From Citrus sinensis (Eukaryota > Streptophyta > Magnoliopsida > Sapindales > Rutaceae), in contig NC_068558.1 in the NCBI RefSeq assembly GCF_022201045.2, positions 1,736,001 through 1,800,000 on the forward strand: a DNA stretch of 64,000 bases, given 5' to 3'. Shown in pieces: positions 1 through 10,576 of the stretch. Below the pieces are notes generated by a model, which did no database searches, had not been told where the DNA came from, and saw nothing but the letters and a program-made list of their open reading frames with translations. Within the stretch, counting starts at the first letter, position 1. The number at the start of each line of letters is the position of its first letter. A program made the position numbers and the translations under genes.

Positions 1-1235
1 AATCCTAACTAAACCACTTTCGCAGGTAATCGCGATTGCATTTAGCGTATGCAACAAGCCTTTAAACCCCTAGGCGGCCCTAGTGGACGAGTTATAGTCT
101 CGTGAGGGCTTCAGTGATGATACCCACAAACATCATTAAAAAAAAAATTAAATTAAAAGAAAAAAAAACTTTAAATAAAACATGAAAAATAGCCTCAAAG
201 ATTGCAAAAATTATATAGCTCAAAGAAAATTTCAAATATTGGCAAAGTTCTAACTTTAATTCAATAATCAATCCCATCTCTCTTTCGATTCTTGTAGTGT
301 GTGTGTGAAATCAATTCAATCAAATTCATTCCTAAAATCTTCAATATCCACAACATTCGCCTCAAATAAAGAACAGAGTATGTCAAACTAATCTTATCAT
401 CTTGATCTCCAAATTTTTTTCCTCTCACAGGCTTTTATATGCATTTTCTTTTGATTTTTTTTAGCACATGCACTTGATTTTTTTTTCTTTTTCTCTTTTT
501 TTTTTCTTTTTTTTTAACCTTAGTCAGGAGCTTTCACTCTACCCCTTAAGGTAGCCTTCTTCTCATGGTAGATTATCCTCTACATACTGGTGGTACATAG
601 GCCCAAATTACTCAAGGATAGCTTCACTCTTAAGGGTTATAGGTAGCTATTTCTGACTGTGGTGCCCGTGTATACTATTGTGTATTGTGGAGATAAGAAT
701 CAAGATAAACAGTCATTTACTCTATCTAAAATTCTCAACTCAGGCTGCGTCAATCTCAAATTTCAAGTCAAAATCATGAAAGAACTGATATTAGTGCTCA
801 TGGTTTAAAGAATCTCAATCAAGAGGAACTAACACAAGAATCAAGTATAAACTAAGACAATATTCAACCCTTTCTAAAAACCATATTCATTGTCAATCAA
901 ATTCTTATCATTGGCTTTTCACATAAAAACAAAAAGAGAAAAAACAACACAAATTTTTTTTTTAACAAACAAAGCACACACTATTTCCACCCCCAAACTT
1001 ATTTGGAACATTGTCCTCAATGCTTCACAAACAAAAGATATGCATGCAAACAAATGAAAGAAAAAAAATAATAAAAACATAAATAATAAAAAGAAAGTTG
1101 GAGAGAACACACCTGGATGGGCTGGGAAAGCTTAAAAGAAAATGCCAAATGAAAAGAAAACATTAGAAAAGAAAAACAAACAAAGAAAAGAAAACCTACT
1201 ATTAAAATAAAACAAGAGTGCAAAGATGGACTTAA
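1..1235 (-). other. 3' non-coding region of the retrotransposon
   Basis: This AT-rich stretch lies downstream of integrase on the minus strand. It holds the conserved GTTTGGGGGTGG-type motif at about 989-1024 and long plus-strand T tracts (about 478-518). The short ORFs here are low-complexity Phe-rich translations and I do not accept any as genes. The 3' LTR and polypurine tract are not present in the window. Confidence 0.6.
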
Positions 1236-4200
1236 TTAATCCTGATAAACAAGATCATTTAAAAGTATCTCCTCAACTTTTGGTGTTCTTAACTCTAAAA
1301 ATGGTTTTAATCTTTGACCATTGACCTTAAATAAATCACCATTTTTAAAATTTTCAATCTCAATTGCTCCATAAGGGAAGACATTACGAACTACAAAAGG
1401 ACCAGACCATCGAGAACGTAACTTACCTGGAAAGAGATACAATCGGGAATTATATAAAAGTACTTTCTGACCTGGTGTAAAGGATTTTCTCAAAATGTGC
1501 TTGTCATGAAAGACTTTCATACGTTGCTTGTAAATCTTAGCATTATCATATGCATCATTCTTGATCTCTTCAAGTTCTGCTAGTTGTAATCTTCTCTTGG
1601 AACCAGCCTGCTGCATGTCAAAATTGAATTTCTTGATAGCCCAATATGCACGATGCTCCAACTCTACTGGCAGATGACATGCTTTTCCATATACAAGTCT
1701 ATAAGGCGACATCCCAATTGGTGTTTTAAAAGCAGTCCTATATGCCCACAATGCATCATCAAGTCTCAAAGATCAATCATTTCTATCTGGCCTAACTGTT
1801 TTCTCTAGAATCTGCATGATCTCTCTATTAGAAATCTCTACTTGGCCACTGGTTTGAGGATGGTATGGGGTGGCAACCTTATGTGTAATGGAATATTTGT
1901 TCAAAAGAGTTTTGAAAGGTTTATTGCAAAAATGGGTACCACCATCACTAATGATTGTTCTAGGAAAACCAAAACGAGATAGAATATTACTCTTCAAGAA
2001 TTTCACTACAACCCTATGATCATTGGTTTTGCATGGAGTGGCTTCAACCCACTTCGACACATAGTCTACTGCAACCAATATATACTGATAACCACAAGAT
2101 GGAGGAAAATGTCCCATGAAATCAATACCCCATACATCGAAGATCTCAACCACAAGAATAGGATTGAGTGGCATCATGTTCCTCTTTGAAATGCTACCCA
2201 TACGTTGGCACCTATCACACAAAGAACAGAAAAGTAAGCGTCATGAAAAAGAGTAGGCCAATAAAAACCACATTGTAAAATTTTTGTTGCTGTCTTTTTA
2301 GCACTAAAGTGGCCTCCACAAGCTTGTTCATGGCAAAATGAGATAACACTTTGAATTTCATTATCGGGAACACATCGCCTAATAATCTGATCAGCACAAT
2401 ATTTAAATAAATAGGGATCATCCCAAAAGAAGTCTTTCACTTTAGATAAGAATTTTGTTCTATCTTGCTTAGCCCAGTGCTCTGGGATTTGACCTGTAAC
2501 AAGGTAATTAACTATATCAGCAAACCATGGTACAACATTTACACTCATAAGTTGCTCATCTGGGAAAGACTCATTCAAAGGTAAAGATTCTAGAATAAAT
2601 TTAAGATCAAGGCGAGATAAATGATCCGCCACAATATTTTCAGAACCTTTTTTATCTCTAAATTCAATGTCAAATTCTTGTAAAAGCAACACCCAACGAA
2701 TCAATCTTGCCTTGGCATCTTTCTTAGTAAACAAATATTTTAAAGCAGCATGATCAGTAAAAATAATCACTTTACAACCTATAAGATAAGATCTGAATTT
2801 ATCAAGTGCAAATACCACAGCTAGCATTTTTTTTTCTGTAGTTGAATAGTTCAACTGTGCATCATTGAGTGTCATACTAGCATAATAAATCACATAAGGC
2901 ACGATCTAATCTTTGTCCTAAAACTGCTCCTACAACATAATCAGATGCATCACACATAATTTCAAAAGGCAAATCCCAATTAGGTGGCTGAATGATAGGT
3001 GAAGAAGTCAACAATTTCTTAAGCTTTGCAAAAGCATCAAGACAAGATTCATCAAAGATAAAAGGTGCATCCTTAACAAGTAAATTGCATAAAGGTCTAG
3101 AAATTTTACTAAAATCTTTAATGAATCTTCTATAAAAACCAGCATGTCCAAGGAAAGATCTTACTTCTTTTACGGATTTGGGATATGGAAGATTAGAAAT
3201 TAAATCCACCTTAGCTTTGTCGACTTCTATACCTTTGCTGGAAATTATATGACCAAGAACAATACCTTGTTTTACCATGAAGTGACACTTTTTCCAATTT
3301 AGAACCAAGTTCTTTTCTTTACATCTCTGCAAAACTAATGTTAGGTGCTGTAAACATTCATCAAAAGAATCTCCATAAAAAGAAAAATCATCCATGAATA
3401 CTTCAAGAAATCTCTCAACCATATCAGAAAAAATACTAAGCATGCATATTTGAAATGTAGCAGGTGCATTGCATAAACCAAATGACATTCTCCTATATGC
3501 AAAAGTTCCAAAGGGACAAGTAAAAGTAGTTTTCTCCTGGTCCTCTGGAGCTATAGGGATCTGATTATAACCTGAATATCCATCTAGAAAACAATAAAAA
3601 TCATGACCTGCAAGTCTATCAAGCATTTGATCAATAAATGGAAGAGGAAAATGATATTTTCTTGTGAATGAATTCAATTTTCTATAATCAATGCAAACAC
3701 GCCAACCTGTAGTTACTCTAGTGGGAATTAATTCATTATTAGCATTAGTAACTACTGTAACACCAGATTTCTTAGGAACAACTTGCACAGGGCTAACCCA
3801 AGAGCTATCTGAAATAGGATAAATAATTCCTGCATCTAATAATTTGATTACTTCAGCTCTTACCACTTCTTTCATGTTAGGATTTAGCCTATGTTGCATT
3901 TCCCTAATAGGTTTAGCATTTTCTTCAAGATGAATACGATGCATGCAATCTACTGGATTAATACCTTTAATATCAGCGATGGTCCATCCTATTGCCTCCT
4001 TATGTTTTTTTAGAATACATAACAACTTACCTTTTTGCTCAAGATCGAAGGAAGAAGAAATAATAACAGGTAGAGTGTCAGATTCTCCCAAGAATGCATA
4101 TTCCAGAGTGTCGGGCAATGCTTTGAGTTCCAATTTTGGTGGTGCCTCTGCAGATGGGCCAATTTTCTTCTCAGAATGAGGCAGTAGTTCTGACTTTGTC

Positions 4201-5186
4201 TTCCATTTAGTTGTGTCCGTAATTGGAGGTGCATCAAGTAAAGCGCTGACTTCTGCAATTGCACTGTCATCATTAAAAGATAAATCAGAATGAGTTAGAC
4301 ATGCCTCTAATGGATCATCAGTATGGTTAGAAATGAATGAATCTTCTACTAATTCCTCTATCATATTTGCTTCAACAAATTCATCTTCTTCTTGTGGCTG
4401 CTTGGTAACATTAAAAATATTCAATTCCATGATCATATTACCAAAAGATAGCTGCATATTTCCATTCCTGCAATTAATAAGAGCATCAGCTGTAGCTAAG
4501 AAAGGACGACCTAGAATAACTGGAGTGTGTTTCTTAGGATCATGTACATGCTGAGTATCAATAACGATAAAATCAACAGAATAATAAAATTTGTCAATCT
4601 GTATCAACACATCCTCTATAATACCACGAGGTATTTTCATTGATCTATCAGCAAGTTGCAAAATAATAGGAGTTGATTTTAACTCACCTAGTCCAAGTTG
4701 CATGTAAACAGAATAAGACAAGAGATTAACACTAGCACCCAAATCCAATAATGCTTTATCAAAACATTGGTTCCCTATAACACATGAGATAGTAGGAGAA
4801 CCAGGATCCTTAAATTTTGGTGGCATTTTACATTGAAGTAAATTGCTAGTTTGTTCAGTTAAAAATGCCTTTTTAGTGACATGTAAATTTCTCTTTTTAG
4901 TACATAAATCTTTCAAAAACTTGGCATAGGAAGGAACTTGCTTAATAGTATCGAGTAAAGGGATGTTTATACTTACCTGCTTAAAGATTTCCATAATCTC
5001 ACCTGTTGAAGTCCCTTTCTTTGCCTTTGTTAACCTTTGAGGAAAAGGAGCCTTGGGAATGTAAGCTGGCGGGCCACTCTTTTCAGGATCATTTGGTGAT
5101 GAGTCTTGTGATGGAACTGGATCTGAAGAAGTAGGCTCATATGTTTTTCTTGTTTGAATCTCCACCTTGTTGTCAAATAACTTTCA
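1236..5186 (-). pseudogene. pol of the Athila-type element (protease-RT-RNase H-integrase), broken
   Basis: An upstream TGA at 5184-5186 separates this from gag in the same frame. The longest open stretch (5165-2877, 762 codons) holds the protease (DLGAS about residue 141), the RT palm with FMDDF near residue 590, and the start of RNase H (CDASD). A frameshift near 2880-2905 moves the rest of RNase H ([16 protein letters not shown]) and the integrase HHCC finger into another frame (2902-2174). A second frameshift at about 2200-2240 precedes the integrase core, where the three catalytic acidic residues are still visible (GIDF, SDGG, QVEIS). A TGA at 1773-1775 cuts off the C-terminal integrase region, which reads on to a TAA at 1236-1238. 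Non-functional as it stands. Confidence 0.92.
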
Positions 5187-5330
5187 TCTTCTCAAGGTCA
5201 TAACAGATTTTGCTTCTTCATGCTGATGGCTTGAACTCGATCCAACTTCATGCACTCCTTTGGGATTAGGAATTGGTTGACTTGGAAATTTTCCTTTTTC
5301 TCTCTCAGCTACTGTAGTTGCTAATTGACC

Positions 5331-6659
5331 CTATTGATGTTCAAGCTTTAGAATAGCTTGAGTGTTTGACTGAAAAGCTTGTTGGGTTGACTGAATGAAA
5401 CTTTGAAGTGTATCCTCTAAAGAAGGCTTTCTTTGTTGGGGTGCAACAAATTGAGACATAGGTTGTTGGGCAGGAGGATGTACTTGGTTAGGAGGGACAA
5501 ATTGTTGATTGGGCATGTTCAACTGTTGTCCTCCTTGGTTTGACAAAGGTTGATTTTGTTTCCAAGAAAAATTAGGGTGATTCCTCCAATTAGGATTATA
5601 TGTGGGTGAATATAGATTATTGGGGGTTTTCTCATATGATTGTAAGGCATGTACCTGCTCAGAATAAGCCTCTTGATAGGCTGGTAATGATGGACAATTT
5701 TGTGCTGTATGAGACAAGTTAGAACAAAGAGCACAAACCTCATTAGCTACACTAGGATGATGATTCATTGATTGGTTCAGAGCTAAGGCATCCACTTTCC
5801 TAGAAAGTGTAGCTAGAGTGGCTTTCACATCAAAGTCATCCTTAACTTCGTATAGACCATTTCTAGAAACTTGAGATAATTTTTCCCTTTGATTTGAAAA
5901 ATCCCACTATTGAGAATTTTCAGAAAGTGAATTAAAGAAATCTCATGCAGCCCCTTCATGTAGGTTCAAAAATCTCCCACCATTCATAAACTCTACCATA
6001 TGACGATTCGACATGGTTAAACCATTATAAAAGCATTGTATAAGTCTCTATTTCTCAAAACCAATGTGGGGGCACTTAAGGAGTAAATCATTGAATCTTT
6101 CCCAACACTCGTAAAATTGCTCACCCTCTCTTTGATAAAAATCACTTATCTCTCTCCTAAGGGCATTTGTTTTAGACATAGGGAAAAACTTGGTGAGAAA
6201 CTTATTACTCAATTCATCCCATGTACTAATAGACCCAGCAGGAAGTGAATTCAACCAAGCTTTTGCTTTGTCTTTTAATGAGAAAGGGAACATACGAAGC
6301 CTAATTGACTCATCATTAAAATTTTGAAAACGGAATGTAGAGCATATGTCAATAAATTCCTTAATGTGCAAATATGGATCCTCTCTCTCTAACCCATGGA
6401 AAGATGGTAAAAGTTGAATGACAGAGGGCTTGAGTTCAAAGTGTGTTGCTGTGGTTTGTGGCAACACAATACAAGATGGTTGGTTGGCTGCAAGTGGTGA
6501 AAAATATTCTCTAAGGGTTTTCTCTGCTTGCACTGGTGGAAGTATTGGCAATAGTCTATTTGGGTCATCCATCACTTCTAAAGAACTAGTTTGACTACTA
6601 TCAATTATCGACTCTCTTTTAACCAAACGATTTGTTAAATCACGTTCCCAAACACTCAT
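5331..6659 (-). pseudogene. gag of the Athila-type element, broken by in-frame stops
   Basis: The reading frame opens with ATG at 6657-6659. The first 203 codons include the retrotransposon gag core (for example KAWLNSLPAGSISTWDELSN, about residues 134-153, followed by a KFLTKFFP stretch), which builds the virus-like particle. The same frame continues to 5331 and contains a CCHC zinc knuckle with spacing C-x2-C-x4-H-x4-C near 5700-5745, then a Gln/Pro-rich tail. Nonsense codons interrupt it at 6048-6050 (TAG), 5943-5945 (TGA) and 5907-5909 (TAG), and it ends at 5331-5333 (TAG). From comparison with related gags, the first of these replaces a conserved Trp. There is no frameshift in gag. It cannot make full-length protein. 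Confidence 0.9.
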
Positions 6660-6880
6660 AAACTAACTAGACAAGGAAAGAAAGAAAAACAAAATAAAAT
6701 AAAACAAATCAACAATAATAAAAAATAAATAAAAGAAATCAAACAACCAAACAATGAATTTAAAGACAAATAAATTTTTTTTTTGTGTTTTTTTTAATTA
6801 AAAAAAATATAAAAGACAATCTAAATTATAACTAGTGGAAGAATCAAATCAACCTAGATTAAACTGACTTTCTAGCACAG

Positions 6881-6898
6881 TCCCCGGCAACGGCGCCA
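6881..6898 (-). other. Primer binding site, complementary to tRNA-Asp
   Basis: The minus strand reads TGGCGCCGTTGCCGGGGA, exactly complementary to the 3' end, CCA included, of plant tRNA-Asp(GUC) as I know it. It lies 9 bp inside the LTR (6899-6907 spacer). This fixes the element's orientation and the inner LTR border. Confidence 0.92.
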
Positions 6899-6907
6899 AA
6901 AACTTGT

Positions 6908-8226
6908 TGTGAAAATTTTAATATACTCGCAAGCGCACGAATCTAGAAATAGAATAGTGGTAACGAGGTCGATCCCACATGGATTGTTATAAATTAAAAA
7001 GTCTAATTTAAATCTAAAATTAATATTAATTCTAACCTAGTTGAGCAAATTGAGTTTTTAAGAAAATTAAACCAATTAAACTAAGGAAGCAATTAAAATA
7101 AAGGAGAATTCAATAAGATAAGAATTACCAAGGTTTCAGAATCCACCACTATTCAACTAGTAATTATCTAATTATTAATTAATCCCCAATTTTAGAGTGA
7201 CAACTCGAAATCAATCTATGTCATCTCATGGATATAACAATTAAGCCCAAGTAATTAAATCTAATGTAGGTTCTTTTTCTGCTTAATAATATGACATCTA
7301 AGAATCTCATGTAAACATATTGAATAACAAAGAGTCAAAGTTTTCCTAAGCACTCTATGTAAACAATTTAATGAAAGACATAGAATCAAAGATAATCATG
7401 TATAAACTTTATAAATCCAAGCATAGATTTAATTGAATATTAATCCTAACAATCAATAATGCATGACAGAATTGATGAAAAGATTTTATTAACATCTAAT
7501 TAATCATGTGAAATAAAAACCATAATCATCAAAGAACATATATAGGGAATTGATAATTATTTCATTGAATAGGGTTTCATCCTTAACCTCAGTATAAGAA
7601 AATTAGTTAGACATACTTGAATTAGGAGCAACAAAATAAATAAATTCAGCCATGGGGAAGCCGAATTGCTGCAGATTTTCTTCTCTGTCTTGAATCCTTG
7701 CGTCTCCAGTTCTCTCTCCTCCCGTGGCCCTCTTGCCTTTATATAATGTTACTGACTTGCTTAATCCTTATTGGATTCTAATTGCATTAATTCTTCTCCA
7801 CCGACTTATAAAGCCCACTCACCAAGGCCTTTTAAAATTATTTCCTTACTAAACTTTGAAAGCAAAGCACACGTTTGACCACAAAAGCAAAAGGCCAATT
7901 AATGATTTCCTCTTTTAATGCCCAGCACATGCATTCCAAATTGCCAAATCTTTGCTTTCCAAATGCATGCCCACCGTTTATCCTTTGAAGAGATTGACTT
8001 CCAATTTTGGTCTTCTTGACTTCCATTAATTCTTGGTTGCATTTTTGTCTTCCAATTTAATCTTTATTCCTTCTCAATTTGAAGTGTTTTCATGCCCTTT
8101 TTATCAACAATCTCCAATTAATTCCCTATTCAATAAAACAATTCAATTAATTAAAAATAACAAATAAATATAACTAGCAATTATATTATTAAGGGTAAAA
8201 TATGTATATAAATTATGCTCATCACA
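6908..8226 (-). repeat. 5' LTR of the Athila-type element
   Basis: On the plus strand the segment begins TGTGAAAATT and ends GCTCATCACA, so it has the 5-bp terminal inverted repeat TGTGA/TCACA expected of an LTR, and it is 1319 bp long. It sits 9 bp from the primer binding site. The inner end carries the wording CTCGCAAGCGCACGAATC and GTCGATCCCACA, which I recognise from many plant Gypsy LTR ends. A minus-strand TATA motif lies at 7739-7745 (TATATAA, followed by AGGC), about 480 bp into the LTR. The five bases outside (TGAAC, 8227-8231) would be one copy of the target duplication; the other copy is out of the window. Boundaries are inferred without the partner LTR. Confidence 0.85.
7739..7745 (-). 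promoter_or_regulatory. Probable TATA box of the retrotransposon LTR
   Basis: TATATAA on the minus strand, at a plausible U3/R position in the LTR. It would drive transcription toward gag, away from the LSI2-like gene. Motif match only. Confidence 0.4.
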
Positions 8227-8806
8227 TGAACTACTTTTCTGCTGACTGATTTATCAACCTCGTTTTCAATACAGTGATCTTCTGCTGGAGCCTGGACATA
8301 TATTCGCCAATTGCAAGTTGCAACCGGGTACATCCATCATGGCCAATCTCGTATTCTAAGCACCTCGGGCAAAATAAGGAATTGGTGCAACTTTGACTTA
8401 CAAAGAATGCTTCCTCCGATTAACTGAATAACACCTATTGTTGCCGGCCTTCTTGGACCACTGTTATTTAATTTGTTTTGTCTTTGTATCTATTATTTCC
8501 ACGGACTTAGCATGACCAATATAATCAATATAACAATATCTCGAGAGCTTGTCGGATGCAAAAGGCTTAAGGCATTGAAGTGGATCACTTTCGGTATAAG
8601 TTCAAGAGCTCCTGTAAACCTAACTTTTTTAATTTTTTTTAATATTTTACTACTAATGTTCTTATCTGTTTGCAAGTAATTGGTTGGTAGTAATGAGTGT
8701 GTGATTGTATTAGAATATTGTCCGAATTGCTAGAGTAATAGAGTTCTCTCTTGTTCATGAGCTAAGGGTTAATTAAAATTAGGCTTACAAAAATTGAAGA
8801 ACAGAG
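8227..8806. other. Spacer between retrotransposon and LSI2-like gene
   Basis: 580 bp of AT-rich sequence between the LTR end and the transporter start codon. It must contain the transporter's 5' UTR and core promoter, but I see no clear TATA box. The 68-codon ORF at 8473-8679 has no recognisable content. Confidence 0.5.
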
Positions 8807-10576
8807 ATGGCGTTGGCTCCAACCGAAAATGTGGTTCTAGGTTCATTTGCATTTGTAATTTTCTGGATATTGGCAGTCTTCCCAGCAGTTCCATTTCTAC
8901 CAATCGGAAGAACTGCAGGGTCTCTCCTCGGAGCCATGCTCATGATCATCTTCAAAGTCATCACCCCAAAGGAAGCATTCGCTGCCATAGATCTCTCAGT
9001 CCTTGGCCTTCTTTTCGGTACCATGGTTGTGAGCTTTTACCTTGAAAGAGCAGGCATGTTTAAGTACTTGGAGATAGTGCTTTCGTGGCGAAGTCGCGGT
9101 GCAAAGGACTTGCTCTGCAGAATCTGCTTCATTTCTGCCCTTTCAAGTGCTTTGTTCACAAATGATACCTGTTGTGTCATTCTGACTGAGTTCGTGCTAA
9201 AGATTGCTAGACAAAATGGTGTTTCACCTCATCCCTTTTTACTAGCCTTGGCCTCAAGTGCTAATGTTGGATCCTCTGCCACTCCAATTGGTAACCCCCA
9301 AAACTTGGTTATTGCCTTGCAAAGTGGCATCTCATTTGGGAAATTCTTATTGGGAATTCTACCTTCAATGCTTGTGGGTGTCTTTGTAAATACTTTGATT
9401 CTCCTGTGCATGTACTGGAGGGTCTTGTCTGTTAAAAAGGACGAAGAAAGTGCTTTTGCTGAAGACGATGATACAAGTCCGCACTGTTTCTCACCGATGT
9501 GTATGTCATCTATCAACGTTAATGACAGCAAGTGTGGGAATTCTAAAAGACGCAGAAGTTTAAGCGAAAATGATTTATGCAATTTGTCTGGTGGCGAGTT
9601 TGAGTCCACACAAAACTCAGTTGCTTCCAAAGATCAGGCTGCAGAGATGATTGTTGCAAGAGGTGATATCGAACTTGGGGTGTCACCAAAGTTGGCTGAA
9701 GGAAAAAAAGACAACACTCAAAAATGGGATTGGAAGCGAGTGTCATGGAAAACTTGCACATACCTCGTTATCTTGGGGATGTTGATTGCTTTGCTTATGG
9801 GATTAAACATGTCATGGACTGCGCTAGCAGCTGCACTTGTGCTTGTAGTCCTTGATTTTAAGGATGCAGGGCCATGTCTAGACAAGGTAATTTTTCTGCA
9901 ATTATGAATGCTCGCGCGCGTAAACAGGGTGCATTATCTTAGTTAGTAAAGCCACGTACAATTAAAGCTACTAATTAATTAGTGTATACTTCTTAATCTA
10001 CTGCAGGTTTCATACTCTCTCTTGATATTCTTCTGTGGCATGTTTATTACGGTTGAAGGCTTCAACAAAACAGGAATACCAAGCACTCTATGGACACTAA
10101 TGGAGCCGCATGCACGAATCAATCGTGTTGGCGGCATTTCAATTCTTGCAATTATCATTCTTGTGCTTTCAAATGTTGCTTCAAATGTACCTACCGGTAA
10201 GTTAGTTTATAACAAACGCATATCATTCACTATCGGTTAGCGTCTCGTTTATTTTATTCTTTAACCGCGTACGTACGTATAATCATTATTAATTAAATTA
10301 TCATTTTCAGTGCTTCTTCTGGGAGCACGAGTGGCAGCTTCAGCAGGAGCAATATCTGAAAGCGAAGAGAAGAAAGCGTGGCTGATATTGGCGTGGGTGA
10401 GCACAGTCGCTGGAAACTTGTCACTGTTGGGTTCAGCGGCGAATCTGATTGTGTGTGAGCAAGCTCGTCGCTCTAAGCCCTCCGGGTATACTCTCTCGTT
10501 TTGGACCCATTTGAAATTCGGCCTTCCTTCAACGATTGTAATCACAGCTATTGGCTTGGCTCTTATTAGAGGATAA
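8807..10576 (+). CDS. LSI2: LSI2-like silicon/arsenite efflux transporter (ArsB/CitMHS superfamily)
   Basis: A polytopic plasma-membrane carrier of the ArsB-like family; rice LSI2 exports silicic acid and arsenite from root cells, probably by proton antiport. Exons are 8807-9886, 10007-10196 and 10311-10576 with junctions AAG|GTAATT, CTGCAG|GTT, ACCG|GTAAGT and TTTCAG|TG; lengths 1080+190+266 give 511 residues, normal for the family. The N-terminal half has several hydrophobic spans and the family signature [17 protein letters not shown] (about residues 148-164). A long hydrophilic Ser/Lys-rich loop (about 207-305) separates the two halves. The second half repeats the fold, with SNVASNVPT spanning the exon 2/3 junction and [14 protein letters not shown] in exon 3. 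Identity with LSI2 as opposed to another plant ArsB-like paralogue is inference; substrate is not provable from sequence. Confidence 0.9.

Larger units (their letters stand above)
1..8226 (-). mobile_element. Degenerate Athila-type Ty3/Gypsy LTR retrotransposon, 3' end cut by window edge
   Basis: Read on the minus strand the order is 5' LTR (6908-8226), primer binding site, gag, protease, reverse transcriptase, RNase H, integrase, then about 1.2 kb of non-coding 3' region running off the window. Order RT-RH-INT is diagnostic of Ty3/Gypsy. The tRNA-Asp primer site, the DLGAS protease motif and the RT wording around LDGYSGYNQI are those I know from Athila-lineage elements. A purine-rich minus-strand motif at about 989-1024 (GAGGACAATG followed by TTTGGGGGTGG) is also common after integrase in such elements. 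Six in-frame stops and two frameshifts show that the copy is dead. No second LTR is visible, so neither the full length nor the insertion age can be estimated. Confidence 0.93.

Noticed and set aside
1..1235. Possible 3' LTR of the retrotransposon at the left edge
   Set aside because: The sequence does not match the 6908-8226 LTR and lacks its TGTGA...TCACA ends; it is internal 3' region.
8473..8679. Small ORF upstream of the LSI2-like gene
   Set aside because: Low-complexity hydrophobic translation, overlapped by an equally long antisense frame.
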